Source of the DNA: Asanoa ishikariensis | Lineage (GTDB): Bacteria > Actinomycetota > Actinomycetes > Mycobacteriales > Micromonosporaceae | NCBI RefSeq assembly: GCF_900107455.1 | Contig: NZ_FNQB01000005.1 | Coordinates: forward strand, 372,001-436,000 | DNA length: 64,000 nucleotides | Direction: 5' to 3' | Shown: positions 44,201 to 52,244 of the stretch, in pieces | Position numbering within the stretch: the stretch's first letter is position 1 | How the letters are laid out: each line of letters starts with the position of its first letter | The notes under the pieces: generated by a model | What the model saw: the letters and a program-made list of their open reading frames with translations, nothing else | Databases searched by the model: none | What the model was told of the DNA's origin: nothing | Translations under genes and position numbers: made by a program

Positions 44201-44321
44201 GCACCACATCCGCGTCCACGGCCCCGACGAAACCGCCGAGGAGGCCACCTATCGAATTGCCCGCCACATCGCGTTGGCAGCGGTGCGCCCTCGCCGCAGC
44301 GCCGCGGGGGCCTCCCGATGA
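41280..44321 (+). CDS. class I lanthipeptide dehydratase LanB
   Basis: The 1013-residue protein starts at GTG 41280. The N-terminal 700 residues form the Lant_dehydr glutamylation region (for example RAQRRATPFGLFAGVAAV near residue 90, the motif that opens LanB proteins). The C-terminal part from about 750 is the SpaB_C elimination domain (WWFVRLQHPVPHLRLRFH, LSLDTYHPESGRYG). Length and both domains match full LanB. It dehydrates Ser and Thr of the precursor through glutamylation and glutamate elimination. The stop overlaps the LanC start (ATGA). Confidence 0.93.
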   Translation: MRGVKFRRVDAATIRICVHSWPDAPTTWPAYGDAAAFRGWVREAWGTPGLAEAVWTASPQFASRVEAICAGVAQDADRISPVALSLARYLVRAQRRATPFGLFAGVAAVCFDTAAPVASSGVLATQVRPDAAWLASVVKRLEADPNVRSGLRVQANNLAVVQGTRVVVRRRPHASPPGEGTCSVRNTRAVQLAVSSAATPLLWAELVETLAAAFAEFPHQSAETLVADLVDQGVLISVLRPPSTCTDPIGHILDHLDPNEADDGDGQRCVAARLRSLAAHGHARVAHPAEPRALAERMRGLANVEQPLAIDLRLSDRVTLPEQVAADVVVATDVLRRLTPDPTGRPEWCVYRSRFVDRYGMAAVIPLADVIDPVTGLGYPTHFHTPADGADPSLSGRDERLLALAQQASIDGAREVVLDDAAMVALAGTDHDSYRVSAHVDVSAEIRAVSLDALSAGQYTVAVTGMGRSALATAGRFLDLLPEVDREKMSREFALLPVAVEGAMPAQVSFPPHNLRSQNVLRARQVLPWLISLAECRPPAVGAIDLDDLGVAADRDRLVLVSMSRRRVVEPTVAHAGAVHTMPMIARFLVELPRATDARLKPFDWGAASCLPFRPALRYGRVLLTAARWRIDPAALPDVSAAEAEWAAAWDALRQRLDLPAWVQVGHGDQRLRLNQDHAVDRALLRAHLHASAGPVTVLEAAGPDDFGWLSGRAHEIVVPVASTVAPAHAPAAVTARSTWPPPAAAKPVIPGSCGLVSASLTCAPSMMDTILSRWLPMLLAEWDEPPRWWFVRLQHPVPHLRLRFHTDDYGHAAHRLGRWAARLRQSGFAGDLSLDTYHPESGRYGDEPALTAAHDLFAADSSAALAQLSVVAHRRSNGQALTAASMVDLAAAMLGSRGDGWEWLVARRDRPGLPPIDRAVLHDAVTLDRAGVPPPVRRAWQERAAAATRYAAALAASGGAVTSDSVLASLLHLHHIRVHGPDETAEEATYRIARHIALAAVRPRRSAAGASR

Positions 44322-45580
44322 GGATTCCGCCGCTCGATCCTCCGCTGGAGCAGGCGGTCGACTCCACGGCCGTACGCATCGCCGACATGCTTGCCCACCC
44401 GCCGCCACCGGACTTCGCGCCGGATGACTACGGGCCGCGCAGCAGACGCTGGCACGCCCAATCGCTATCCAAAGGAGCCGCCGGGGTAGCGATCCTGCAC
44501 GGCGTACGCGCACAGACCGGCCACGGAGAATGGGAACCGGTCCACGAGTGGCTGCGGCGCGCGACCGCCGACCCGCTGAATAACGCCGGCGGGGCCGGTC
44601 TGTGGTTCGGTGTGCCCGCCGTCGCCCATGCGCTGACGACCGCTACACCGCACGCCCACCCCCGAAACCTCGGCCTTCTTGATCGCGCCGTCGCCGACCT
44701 GGTCCGCCGCCAGCTGGATGCCGCGGCGGCACGTTTCCAGGAAAGGGCGCGGCCCTCGTTGGGGGAGTTCGACCTCGTACGCGGGCTGACCGGGCTGGGC
44801 AGCCACCTGCTGCGCCGCAACCCCGACGGACTCCTGCTCCGCCGGGTGCTGGCATACCTCGTGAGGCTCACCGAACCAGTCGCCGCCCACGACGAAGCCG
44901 GCCCGACCGCGCCGGGCTGGTGGGCCGCCGACCCGCTCGTCCGCGGAACCGTTGTGCCAGGCGGGCACGCCAACCTCGGGATGGCGCACGGCATCGCCGG
45001 CCCGCTGGCGTTGCTGGCCCTCGCCGCTCGCCAGAACATCACGGTGCCCGGCCACGCCGACGCGATCGGCCGCATCTGCACCTGGCTGGACACCTGGCGG
45101 CAGAACGGTCCGACCGGACCATGGTGGCCGGAGCGACTCACCGCCGCCGAATTCCACGCAGGCCAACCCACCGCGACAGAACCGAACCGACCCTCCTGGT
45201 GCTACGGCACCCCCGGCTTGGCCCGCGCACAGCAGCTCGCCGCGATCGCCCTCGCCGACCCCGGCCGGCGGCAGTCGGCAGAGGACGCCCTCGCTCGGTG
45301 CCTGGCCGACCCCGCCCAACTCGGCCGGATCATCGACCCGTCGCTGTGCCACGGCTGGGCCGGGCTCGCCGCCACCACCTGGTACGCCGCCGCCGACGCC
45401 CGCTCCACCAGCCTGGCCACCGCCCTACCTCCGATCGTGCGGCAGCTGATCCAGCACGCCGACAGCACAGCCCCGGCGCGATCCGGCCTCATCGAAGGGC
45501 ACGCCGGAGCCGCCATCACGCTGCACACCATCGCCACGCGCACCGACATCCGCTGGGCCAGCAGCGTACTGATCAACTAG
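44318..45580 (+). CDS. lanthipeptide cyclase LanC
   Basis: ATG 44318 overlaps the LanB stop. The 420-residue protein is a LanC-like toroid: LSKGAAGVAILHG near the start, GHANLGMAHGIAGPLALLALA, then the zinc-binding segments PSWCYGTPGLARA and LCHGWAGLAATTW, and EGHAGAAITLHT at the end. The cysteine in WCYG and the Cys-His pair in CHG are the zinc ligands that activate precursor cysteines for ring closure. An overlapping larger frame in this region is a shadow. Confidence 0.92.
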   Translation: MRIPPLDPPLEQAVDSTAVRIADMLAHPPPPDFAPDDYGPRSRRWHAQSLSKGAAGVAILHGVRAQTGHGEWEPVHEWLRRATADPLNNAGGAGLWFGVPAVAHALTTATPHAHPRNLGLLDRAVADLVRRQLDAAAARFQERARPSLGEFDLVRGLTGLGSHLLRRNPDGLLLRRVLAYLVRLTEPVAAHDEAGPTAPGWWAADPLVRGTVVPGGHANLGMAHGIAGPLALLALAARQNITVPGHADAIGRICTWLDTWRQNGPTGPWWPERLTAAEFHAGQPTATEPNRPSWCYGTPGLARAQQLAAIALADPGRRQSAEDALARCLADPAQLGRIIDPSLCHGWAGLAATTWYAAADARSTSLATALPPIVRQLIQHADSTAPARSGLIEGHAGAAITLHTIATRTDIRWASSVLIN

Positions 45581-45594
45581 ACGAGGAGACCGTC

Positions 45595-47706
45595 ATAAAC
45601 CTCGACCACGAACCCGACATCGAGCAGCCACCCGATCCCGCGCCGACCAGCCGATGGCGTCAGATCAACCTCAGCTTCGCCGACTGGCAGACCGCCGAGC
45701 AGTACGCGGCAACACGACTGGCCCCGACCCTGTCGACCGCCGAAGACACCGGCACGGTCACCGCGTACTGGTTCATCCGCAAGAACGAAACGTGGCGGCT
45801 GCGGCTACTGCCCGGCCCCCAGCTCGGCGACCTCTACACCGTCCTGGCCACGATCACCGACGACGAACGCATCCACCACATCGCTGAACCCCTCTACCGG
45901 CCCGAGACACACGCCTTCGGCGGCGCCCAGGCCATGACACTCGCGCACAACCTCTTCCACGCCGATAGCCGCCACCTCCTCCATCACCTCGCCACCGCTG
46001 GCGGCACCCACCGACGCGAACTCGGCATCCTGCTCGCCACCCGCCTCATGCGCGCCGCCGGGCTCGACTTCTACGAGCAGGGCGACGTCTGGCACCTCGT
46101 CGCCATCCACCGGCGCGAGCCGGCGGCACCCCAGCCGAACGCTCGGCTCATCGCCGCAGTCCAGCGACTGATCACCGCTACCGACGACGCACTCCACAGC
46201 CCGCTGAAGGCCAACCCGGACTGGCCGAACGCTCACCAGCATGCGGGCCAGGACCTGGCCGTCCTCGACCGTCACAGCGCACTGACCCGCGACCTGCGCG
46301 CTGTCCTCACCCACCACACCCTGTTTCTGTTCAACCGACTCGGCATCAGCGCGGCCGCCGCTGGCCTGCTTGCGGCAGCCGCCGCAACCGTCACCTACCA
46401 GCAACCTCACCCCGCATCCGACCGCCGCGCCCGCCATGACCCGACGAACACCGACAGTAGGGTAGAAGAAATGAAAACGGCCAAAACAACATCCGAAGCG
46501 GCTACGCCGACCGAGCTCCGCGAACGCCTGGTCACGACCCTCAAAACGGCCGGCCACCTGCGCACGGCCGGCGTCGAAGACGCATTCCTTAGCGTGCCTC
46601 GGGAGCATTTCCTCCCGGGCGTCGACCTTGAAACCGTCTACACCCGGCGCCAGATCGTGACCAAGCGCGACGACAACGGCGCCGCCCTGTCATCGGCGTC
46701 GAGCCCCAGCCTCGTCGCGGACATGCTCGAACAACTCGACCCACGCCCCGGCGACCGCGTCCTGGAGATCGGCGCGGCCACCGGCATCAACGCCGCCCTC
46801 CTCGCCAGGCTGACCGGCCCGAGCGGCACGGTCGTCACCATCGAACTCGACCAGGACCTCGCCGACGGTGCCGCTGCCGGCCTCGCCCGCGCCGGCTACA
46901 CCACCGTCAAGGTGCTCTGCGCGGACGGCGCCCTGGGCCACCCCGACGCCGCACCCTACGACCGGATCATCGTCACCGCTGGTGCCTGGGATATCAGCGC
47001 AGCATGGTGGGACCAACTCGCTCCCGACGGCCGGATCGTCGTACCCCTGCGCTTGCACGAAAGCGGCCTCACCCGGTGCATCGCGTTGGACCGCAGCAGC
47101 CCTCACCACCTGGTCAGCGGCACCCCGCCGCTGGTCTGCGGATTCGTCCCCATGCGCGGCACCACCGAGCACGCCGACCAGCACGTCCGTCTCGACACCG
47201 ACGTGGTCCTCAAACTCGACGCTGCCGACCAACCCGACCGCGAGGCCCTCAGCCGGGCGCTCACGCACCCGCGGCAGGAACGGTGGACCGGCATCACAGT
47301 GACCGACACCGACTCCATCCACCACCTCGACCTGTGGCTGCTCGTCCACACCGACACAGCATTCGGTCGCCTCGGCGTCGGTGACACGGCACGCACCAGC
47401 GGCCTGGTCACCCCTGCCTACCGGTGGGCCGGTGCCGCCCTCTATGAGGGTGGCACCATCGCCTACCTCGCCTTCAGCAACGCTGAGAGCGATCAGCACG
47501 AAATCGGTGTCATCGCCCACGGACCCGACGCCGAGCGTCTCACCGCCCATCTGGCCGACCTGCTCGAACGCTGGGACAGGCAAGACCGGCCGGACCAGCC
47601 AACCATCGCCGCCCGCCGCAGCGGCACGACGGAAGACCAACCCGCCGCCAGCGTCCGACAACGGCGCATCAGCCGACCCGACGCCACCCTCACCGTCGCG
47701 TTCTGA
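45595..47706 (+). CDS. fused SpaB_C-like protein and FxLD-system O-methyltransferase
   Basis: A single open frame of about 703 codons joins two proteins that are usually separate. Residues 1-280 match the thiopeptide-type/SpaB_C family (WRQINLSFADWQTAEQYAATRLAP, YWFIRKNETWRLRLLPG). From ATG 46471 (MKTAKTTSEAATPTELRERL) follows a PIMT-like methyltransferase with HFLPGVDLETVYTRRQIVTK and the SAM motif RVLEIGAATGINAALLARL, the FxLD-system methyltransferase type. It would methylate Asp in the core peptide towards aspartimide or isoaspartate. A ribosome site (GAGGAG) precedes ATA 45595 where a start is expected; no ATG or GTG is available there. The methyltransferase might also start alone at 46471. 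Confidence 0.82.
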   Translation: MNLDHEPDIEQPPDPAPTSRWRQINLSFADWQTAEQYAATRLAPTLSTAEDTGTVTAYWFIRKNETWRLRLLPGPQLGDLYTVLATITDDERIHHIAEPLYRPETHAFGGAQAMTLAHNLFHADSRHLLHHLATAGGTHRRELGILLATRLMRAAGLDFYEQGDVWHLVAIHRREPAAPQPNARLIAAVQRLITATDDALHSPLKANPDWPNAHQHAGQDLAVLDRHSALTRDLRAVLTHHTLFLFNRLGISAAAAGLLAAAAATVTYQQPHPASDRRARHDPTNTDSRVEEMKTAKTTSEAATPTELRERLVTTLKTAGHLRTAGVEDAFLSVPREHFLPGVDLETVYTRRQIVTKRDDNGAALSSASSPSLVADMLEQLDPRPGDRVLEIGAATGINAALLARLTGPSGTVVTIELDQDLADGAAAGLARAGYTTVKVLCADGALGHPDAAPYDRIIVTAGAWDISAAWWDQLAPDGRIVVPLRLHESGLTRCIALDRSSPHHLVSGTPPLVCGFVPMRGTTEHADQHVRLDTDVVLKLDAADQPDREALSRALTHPRQERWTGITVTDTDSIHHLDLWLLVHTDTAFGRLGVGDTARTSGLVTPAYRWAGAALYEGGTIAYLAFSNAESDQHEIGVIAHGPDAERLTAHLADLLERWDRQDRPDQPTIAARRSGTTEDQPAASVRQRRISRPDATLTVAF

Positions 47707-48183
47707 ACGCGGCGCGGCGCCAGACAAACCAGATTGAGGTGAGTCACGGCGTCGAGGTCGCCGGCGACGCCGTTGAGTACGAATCGCACGACGTCGATCC
47801 TCTGCGGTAATCGGAGGCGCGCCCCGGTCGACTACCCGGTGCGCGTTCCGAGCTCAGTCGAGGCAGCTGTCCGTGCCGCACTGAGCTGACAACCACCGTC
47901 ACCGTCACCGTCAACTGGGACTTCATATCGCAGCGGGAAGTCGGTGAATTGAACCGACGATGGCTCCGCCACGCCCGGTCGGTCCTATGGGGTCTGCTCA
48001 CGCTCTCGGGTGATCCAGCAGGATGCGGTCGTGGGCGCGCGCGTTTTCGCCCTGCCCGCCTTGGAGCGTGCGAGGCTGCTCGCCCGCGGGACGGTCGTCC
48101 AGGCTTCTCGGAGAGGTCTTGTCCTCCGCTTCCCATCTCAGTGCCCGGCGAGCCGGGCTTGCCGATTGTCTTGGAGGCATCTC
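47707..48183. other. intergenic region after the lanthipeptide cluster
   Basis: About 480 bases without a supported gene between the methyltransferase stop and the NUDIX gene. A repeated GTCACCGTCACCGTCA tract lies near 47895-47915. No promoter, transporter gene or protease gene for the lanthipeptide was found here. Confidence 0.45.
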
Positions 48184-48744
48184 GTGTCGATCGCTGACTC
48201 GAAGATTGCGGGTGCTGTTGCCGGCTACCTCGACCGGTATCCGGATGAGACGGCTTTGCTGGCTGAGGCGATTCAACTCCTCGGGCGAGGTAGGCATTTT
48301 GCCTCTCGCCGCAGTTTTCCGATGCATGTGACGGTTGGTGCTCTGCTGATGCGTGGTAGCGCAGAGGTTTTGCTGGTCGGGCACCGGGCGTACGGAATCC
48401 CGTTGCAGCCCGGCGGCCATCTTGAACCGATCGACACCACTTTGGTGGGCGCGGCGGTGCGCGAGCTCGTCGAGGAGACGGGCGTTGATCGAGATGCGGT
48501 CGTTTCCATGTCTGAGGTACCCGTGTATATCGAGTTCGGCGCGGTCCCGGCGCGTTCGCAGAAGGACGAGCCGGAGCATTATCACCTCGACCTCGGGTAT
48601 GCCTTTTCGACGGTGGCGGGGGACGTGGGATCCGTGCAGGAGTCGGAGGTGACGAGTGCGGCGTGGTACCCGTTGGACGAGGCCGAGCGTCTGGTGGGAC
48701 GCCGTATTGCGCGGGTGCTTGATGCCTCGGTTCGGATAGGCTGA
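48184..48744 (+). CDS. NUDIX hydrolase
   Basis: GTG 48184 follows TTGGAGG. The 186-residue protein has the NUDIX box GGHLEPIDTTLVGAAVRELVEETGV (matching GxxxxE...REUxEExGU, with the spacing of the first part slightly changed) near residues 78-103 and a NUDIX-like fold before it (FPMHVTVGALLMRGSAEVLLVGH). Such enzymes cleave nucleoside diphosphate derivatives. The substrate is unknown. A terminator follows at once. Confidence 0.88.
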   Translation: MSIADSKIAGAVAGYLDRYPDETALLAEAIQLLGRGRHFASRRSFPMHVTVGALLMRGSAEVLLVGHRAYGIPLQPGGHLEPIDTTLVGAAVRELVEETGVDRDAVVSMSEVPVYIEFGAVPARSQKDEPEHYHLDLGYAFSTVAGDVGSVQESEVTSAAWYPLDEAERLVGRRIARVLDASVRIG

Positions 48745-48750
48745 CCTCAA

Positions 48751-48778
48751 GTCCAGGCCAGTACTGGCCGGCCTGGAC
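48751..48778 (+). terminator. terminator after the NUDIX gene
   Basis: GTCCAGGCC pairs with GGCCTGGAC across a 10-base loop, 6 bases after the NUDIX stop. GC-rich, without a T-run. Confidence 0.65.
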
Positions 48779-48871
48779 GGGTGTCTGAAAGCCAAAGTGA
48801 GAGTGCGGGTGTGCCAGGCAGATTGTTGGGCACCGGCGCCCCGCCCGTAAGCTCTCCCTGATCGGCTCTGG

Positions 48872-49504
48872 TCAATCGAAGGACGGCTTGGCGGTCCGGG
48901 TGCGCTTAAGCTCGAAGAACCCGTCCGTGCCTGCGACCTGGGCTAGGCCGTCCCACAGCCGGCCCGCGGCCCCGCCACGGGGCGTTGGTGTGACGACCGT
49001 GCCGAATAGGACCGTGCCAGCGATGCGGAGGACGGGCGTCCCCACGTCGAGGTCGACTTCGTCGAATGCCTCGTGATGTGACTGCTTGATCTAATCGTCG
49101 AGCCGTGTACTGGAGGCTGCTCCCGCCAGTGACTCGGGTAGGCCGATCTCCGCGAGGGCCTCGGGGAGAACGGTGGGATCGTCACGGCGGCGTTGGTTGT
49201 GCGGCTAGGTGCCGATGGCGGTGTAGAGGGGGCCGAGAACCTCGTGGCCGGCGTGCTCGGTGGCTGCCGCGCCGACCCTTACCGGCGGCCATGCCCTCTC
49301 CATCAGCGCCCGGTACTGCTCGCCGAGTCCCTTGCCCTCGCGTTGGTCGAGGTTGAGGTAGGCGAGGGACATAAGTCGCCAGTCAGCGCGCACGTCTTTG
49401 ACCTGTTCGACTTCCAGAAGCCAGCGTGAAGTGATCCACGCCCATGGGCAGAGAGGGTCGAACCAGGACGGGACCACCTCACGGGCGCTCTCTACGTCAC
49501 TCAT
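48872..49504 (-). pseudogene. DsbA-family (FrnE-like) oxidoreductase with two in-frame TAG codons
   Basis: The frame from ATG 49504 reads SWFDPLCPWAWITSRWLLEVE, the start of mycothiol-dependent DsbA-like proteins (active site CPWA), and continues in the same frame to 48872, with LPEALAEIGLPESLAG, DLDVGTPVLRIAG and GRLWDGLAQVAGTDGFFELKRTRT. TAG at 49205-49207 and TAG at 49091-49093 interrupt it. There is no frameshift. The intact family reduces or isomerises disulfides in the cytoplasm. The upstream exonuclease gene overlaps it by 8 bases. Same kind of damage as in the NiCoT gene. Confidence 0.82.
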
Positions 49505-50321
49505 CCTGGCGTGCACCGTCCTTCCAAGATGGCCTGGTGCCTTTCGTCGACGCTGTGGGCGGGAGTTCGAACAGCCCGACTTGACGCGGAAGATTGGCCT
49601 TCGCTCTACGACCGGCGATCTTCACGAGAGAGGCGAGGTTCCCGATGCTGCCGCCATCGTCCGCCAGGTTGATGAGCCGGCGGAACACCTGTGCGGTGAC
49701 GTCGACGTCGGCGGTGGCCCTGTGACGGTCTGCCGGCTGCGCGATGCTGAAATGCGCCAGCAGCGTGTCAAGCCGGTAGTTGGTCAGGCCCGGCACGCAG
49801 TACTTCGCGAGTGGTATCGTGTCGAGGAAGTCGATGCGGGCCAACGTTGGGCAGTGTTCTTGCTGGTTGTGGATGAGGTTGGCCTCGGTGGCCGCGTGTT
49901 GGGCCACCAGCAGATACGGCGTGCCGTCTGCGAAACGCCGGTCCACCGCGCCCAGCGCGAGGGATGGAGTGGGCGCGGCGCTCAGCTGCGCGGCAGTCAG
50001 CCCAGTCTGCGCGGTGTCAGCCGGTGTCACCGGCGCGAAAGCAGGAGGCCGGATTAGCGACGTGCTTCGGCCGGTCTCCCGCCAGCCGCCGTCCCCGTAG
50101 CGCAATGCGAGAACGGCTATCTCGATCGGCTGAGACGGATAGCCTGTCGGCGTCGTCGCTTCGAAGTCGATGACTACGTAGGTCGTCGACCGGAAGGCGG
50201 GGTCCGCGGTCAGGCTCCCCAATGCGTTTGCCTCCATTACTGGTTCAGGCACGAGGTCAACGACCGCGCCGCCGGTCAGGTGATCCTCCTCCGACAGCTT
50301 TAGCCGTACGGACCCCATCAT
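49497..50321 (-). CDS. 3'-5' exonuclease (DEDDh, DnaQ-like)
   Basis: ATG 50321 overlaps the stop of the PurC-like fragment; the longer frame upstream is a shadow. The 274-residue protein has Exo I as YVVIDFEATTP (D-x-E), Exo II near TPYLLVAQHAATEANLIHNQQ, where an aspartate is expected, and Exo III as HRATADVDVTAQVF (H-x4-D), the DEDDh layout. It is likely to remove nucleotides from DNA or RNA 3' ends. No polymerase domain is attached. Cellular role unknown. Confidence 0.82.
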   Translation of the reverse strand: MMGSVRLKLSEEDHLTGGAVVDLVPEPVMEANALGSLTADPAFRSTTYVVIDFEATTPTGYPSQPIEIAVLALRYGDGGWRETGRSTSLIRPPAFAPVTPADTAQTGLTAAQLSAAPTPSLALGAVDRRFADGTPYLLVAQHAATEANLIHNQQEHCPTLARIDFLDTIPLAKYCVPGLTNYRLDTLLAHFSIAQPADRHRATADVDVTAQVFRRLINLADDGGSIGNLASLVKIAGRRAKANLPRQVGLFELPPTASTKGTRPSWKDGARQDE

Positions 50322-50736
50322 TGGCCGATCAGTCGGGTGACGGTGCGTGTGGCATCTTCCAGACTCGGCGCGTTCCACCGCCGCTCTCCCGTCCATGCCT
50401 GGCTTAGCGAGCGGTACAGGTCCGGCATCACCGGTACGAATTCCGCGGGTAGCGGCGCCGGTTGGGGCCACCGTTGCCTGGGCACGCCGTCGGCGATCAG
50501 ATGGGCGGTCGGGACCTCGAGTCCATTGTTTACGTACCAGTTCCGCAGGACTGCTTGCCGCAGTGCGCGCCGTTGAACAACAGGCGGCACTCGTCGGGAG
50601 TACCGGGGCTGTCTGCCAACACCAGGCGATGGTCACTGGAGAGCAGAAACTCTGCTTTGCCGTCGCTGAGGCTCAGTCCCACCGTGGCGGCGTGGCGTTT
50701 TAGTACCTCGTTCACCGCGATCGCGGTGTCCCGCAT
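50318..50736 (-). pseudogene. C-terminal fragment of a PurC-like (SAICAR synthetase) protein, frameshifted
   Basis: Starting near 50736 one frame reads RHAATVGLSLSDGKAEFLLSS, then ADSPGTPDECRLLFNG, recognisable as the C-terminal ATP/metal region of SAICAR synthetase (LxDxKxEFG, LxDExxTPDssR). After about 50540 the sequence continues in a second frame (AVLRNWYVNNGLEV...VTRLIGQ). The N-terminal half, with the ATP-binding lysine region, is missing. The fragment is coupled to the exonuclease gene by an ATGA overlap. It is probably a relic of a divergent PurC-like gene rather than the housekeeping enzyme. Confidence 0.6.
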
Positions 50737-50806
50737 CGACTAGCCAGCACACCAGGGGGAGTCCGAGCCCATCCGAGGGGACGGCATCTTGCGGCGGGAC
50801 GGAGTA

Positions 50807-51055
50807 ATGACGACCAGACGAACCTCCAGGATCCTCCGACCGAGGATCGGCGGCTGGGCCTTTTATCGCGAGGGTTGCGAATGGACTGTAATTTCTCAGA
50901 CACGTGACAGATCATCCATCCGTCTCAGCCGAGAACAACTCGTGGAGCTGACCTTCGCTACTCTCGGTGGTTCTTGGCCGCCATACGTTTACTGGTCACC
51001 GGATCGGTCGTGGGCAGCCGTTCATTCTGCCGACGGGCACGGTGCTCTGGTGTGA
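50807..51055 (+). CDS. small hypothetical protein
   Basis: ATG 50807 follows GGGACGGAG. The 82-residue protein has no signal or helix typical of membranes; it contains REQLVELTFATLGGSWPPYVYWSPD, which vaguely resembles the WPPW segment of the DUF397-like protein at 39192. Function unknown. It precedes the IMPase-like gene on the same strand. Confidence 0.5.
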   Translation: MTTRRTSRILRPRIGGWAFYREGCEWTVISQTRDRSSIRLSREQLVELTFATLGGSWPPYVYWSPDRSWAAVHSADGHGALV

Positions 51056-51207
51056 CCAAGCCCAGATGAACATCGTCCGCACACAGATCATCGACCATGT
51101 CCGCAGCACGCTCGTTCGGGCACATGAACGTGAACGGCGATGGGTGGTCCGCCACAGGTTACGCACGATCACCCGTCGCACCTTCTACCGAGAGACGTGG
51201 AGAGATC

Positions 51208-52137
51208 ATGGGCTTAGCACCGACTCCTGCCGGCCTCGGCGATGACCTGGCCGATGTCGTCCGCATCGCCATGGATGAAGCTCGCCCTAAGCTGATCGAA
51301 GCGGCGTTTTCCGGCGATCCCGGAGAGAACGACAATGAGCGTCATGCCGACAACTTCCTGAGCGTCCACGACCTCTGGATGCATGACCGCTATCGTGAGC
51401 TGCTCGCCGACCGGCTGGGATCCTTCGTCTACGCATCTGAGGAAGCGGAGCCACAAGTCGTCGGCACCGAATCCGAGCCCGACCTGTGCATCCTGGTCGA
51501 TCCGCTCGATACCAGCGAGCTCGCCGTACGTGCCCTCAACGGCTACACCCACGTCATGGCCTACTCGCGATCACTCGCGCGTCCCATCGCAGCAGTCGTC
51601 GGCGACATCTACCACCACGTCCAGCTCTACGTCGCCGCCCAGGACGAAGACGGGATCGACCGCGCATACGCGATGACGAGAGACAACGTCAGACGCCCCC
51701 TCGGGCCCCGCGCACCCCGCAAGCTCTCCGAGTCGATCGTCACTAATTTTCTGATGCGGCCCAACGAGCGGTTCCTTCCGCTGAGCAGGCAGACAGGCTT
51801 GATCGAAGCGCTCGAAGAGCCGGCACCAGACGGCAGACGTCGAGGACGTATCGGACTGGACTTCGGCTCGGTGAGCCTGTTTCACGTTGCCGCCGGCTTC
51901 ACCGAAGCGGTGATCGAATTCGCTAAAGGATTCGCCATCTGGGACCTCGCGCCAGGCCACTACATCCTGACCGCTGCCGGAGGCGTCGTGGTCGACCTTG
52001 AGGGTCACGACGTTCCACTCGACTACAGGCTCAAGTCCAAGTCCGATATCGCGGAGGCGATGGAACCACGCCAGCCCTTCGTCGCAACCGGAAGCCGGCA
52101 GCTGGCCGACGAGATCGTACAGGCCCTGACCCGCTAG
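51208..52137 (+). CDS. inositol monophosphatase-like phosphatase
   Basis: ATG 51208 gives 309 residues. The IMPase/FBPase metal site is visible: FVYASEEAEP (the EE pair), then LVDPLDTSELAVRAL, matching DPxDxT, and the second motif FAIWDLAPGHYILTAAGGVVVD, matching WDxAaG. It is likely to hydrolyse a small phosphate monoester with Mg2+. The substrate is not apparent. The N-terminal part of the longer frame upstream was not used because the ATG at 51208 has AGAGAG before it. Confidence 0.85.
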   Translation: MGLAPTPAGLGDDLADVVRIAMDEARPKLIEAAFSGDPGENDNERHADNFLSVHDLWMHDRYRELLADRLGSFVYASEEAEPQVVGTESEPDLCILVDPLDTSELAVRALNGYTHVMAYSRSLARPIAAVVGDIYHHVQLYVAAQDEDGIDRAYAMTRDNVRRPLGPRAPRKLSESIVTNFLMRPNERFLPLSRQTGLIEALEEPAPDGRRRGRIGLDFGSVSLFHVAAGFTEAVIEFAKGFAIWDLAPGHYILTAAGGVVVDLEGHDVPLDYRLKSKSDIAEAMEPRQPFVATGSRQLADEIVQALTR

Positions 52138-52244
52138 TTTCCGCACACTCGCCGCGCCGCTCACCTCCCCAGGCGTTCGGCGACGACGTGGGAGCCGAAA
52201 CGCCCGGCCGTCCCGCGACGCCGCCGCTGACCCGCTCATAGCGT

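Noticed and set aside
44920-45594. Long open frame ahead of the fused methyltransferase frame
   Set aside because: It overlaps LanC, which has clear zinc motifs; the overlapping product is Arg/Pro/His-rich shadow sequence.
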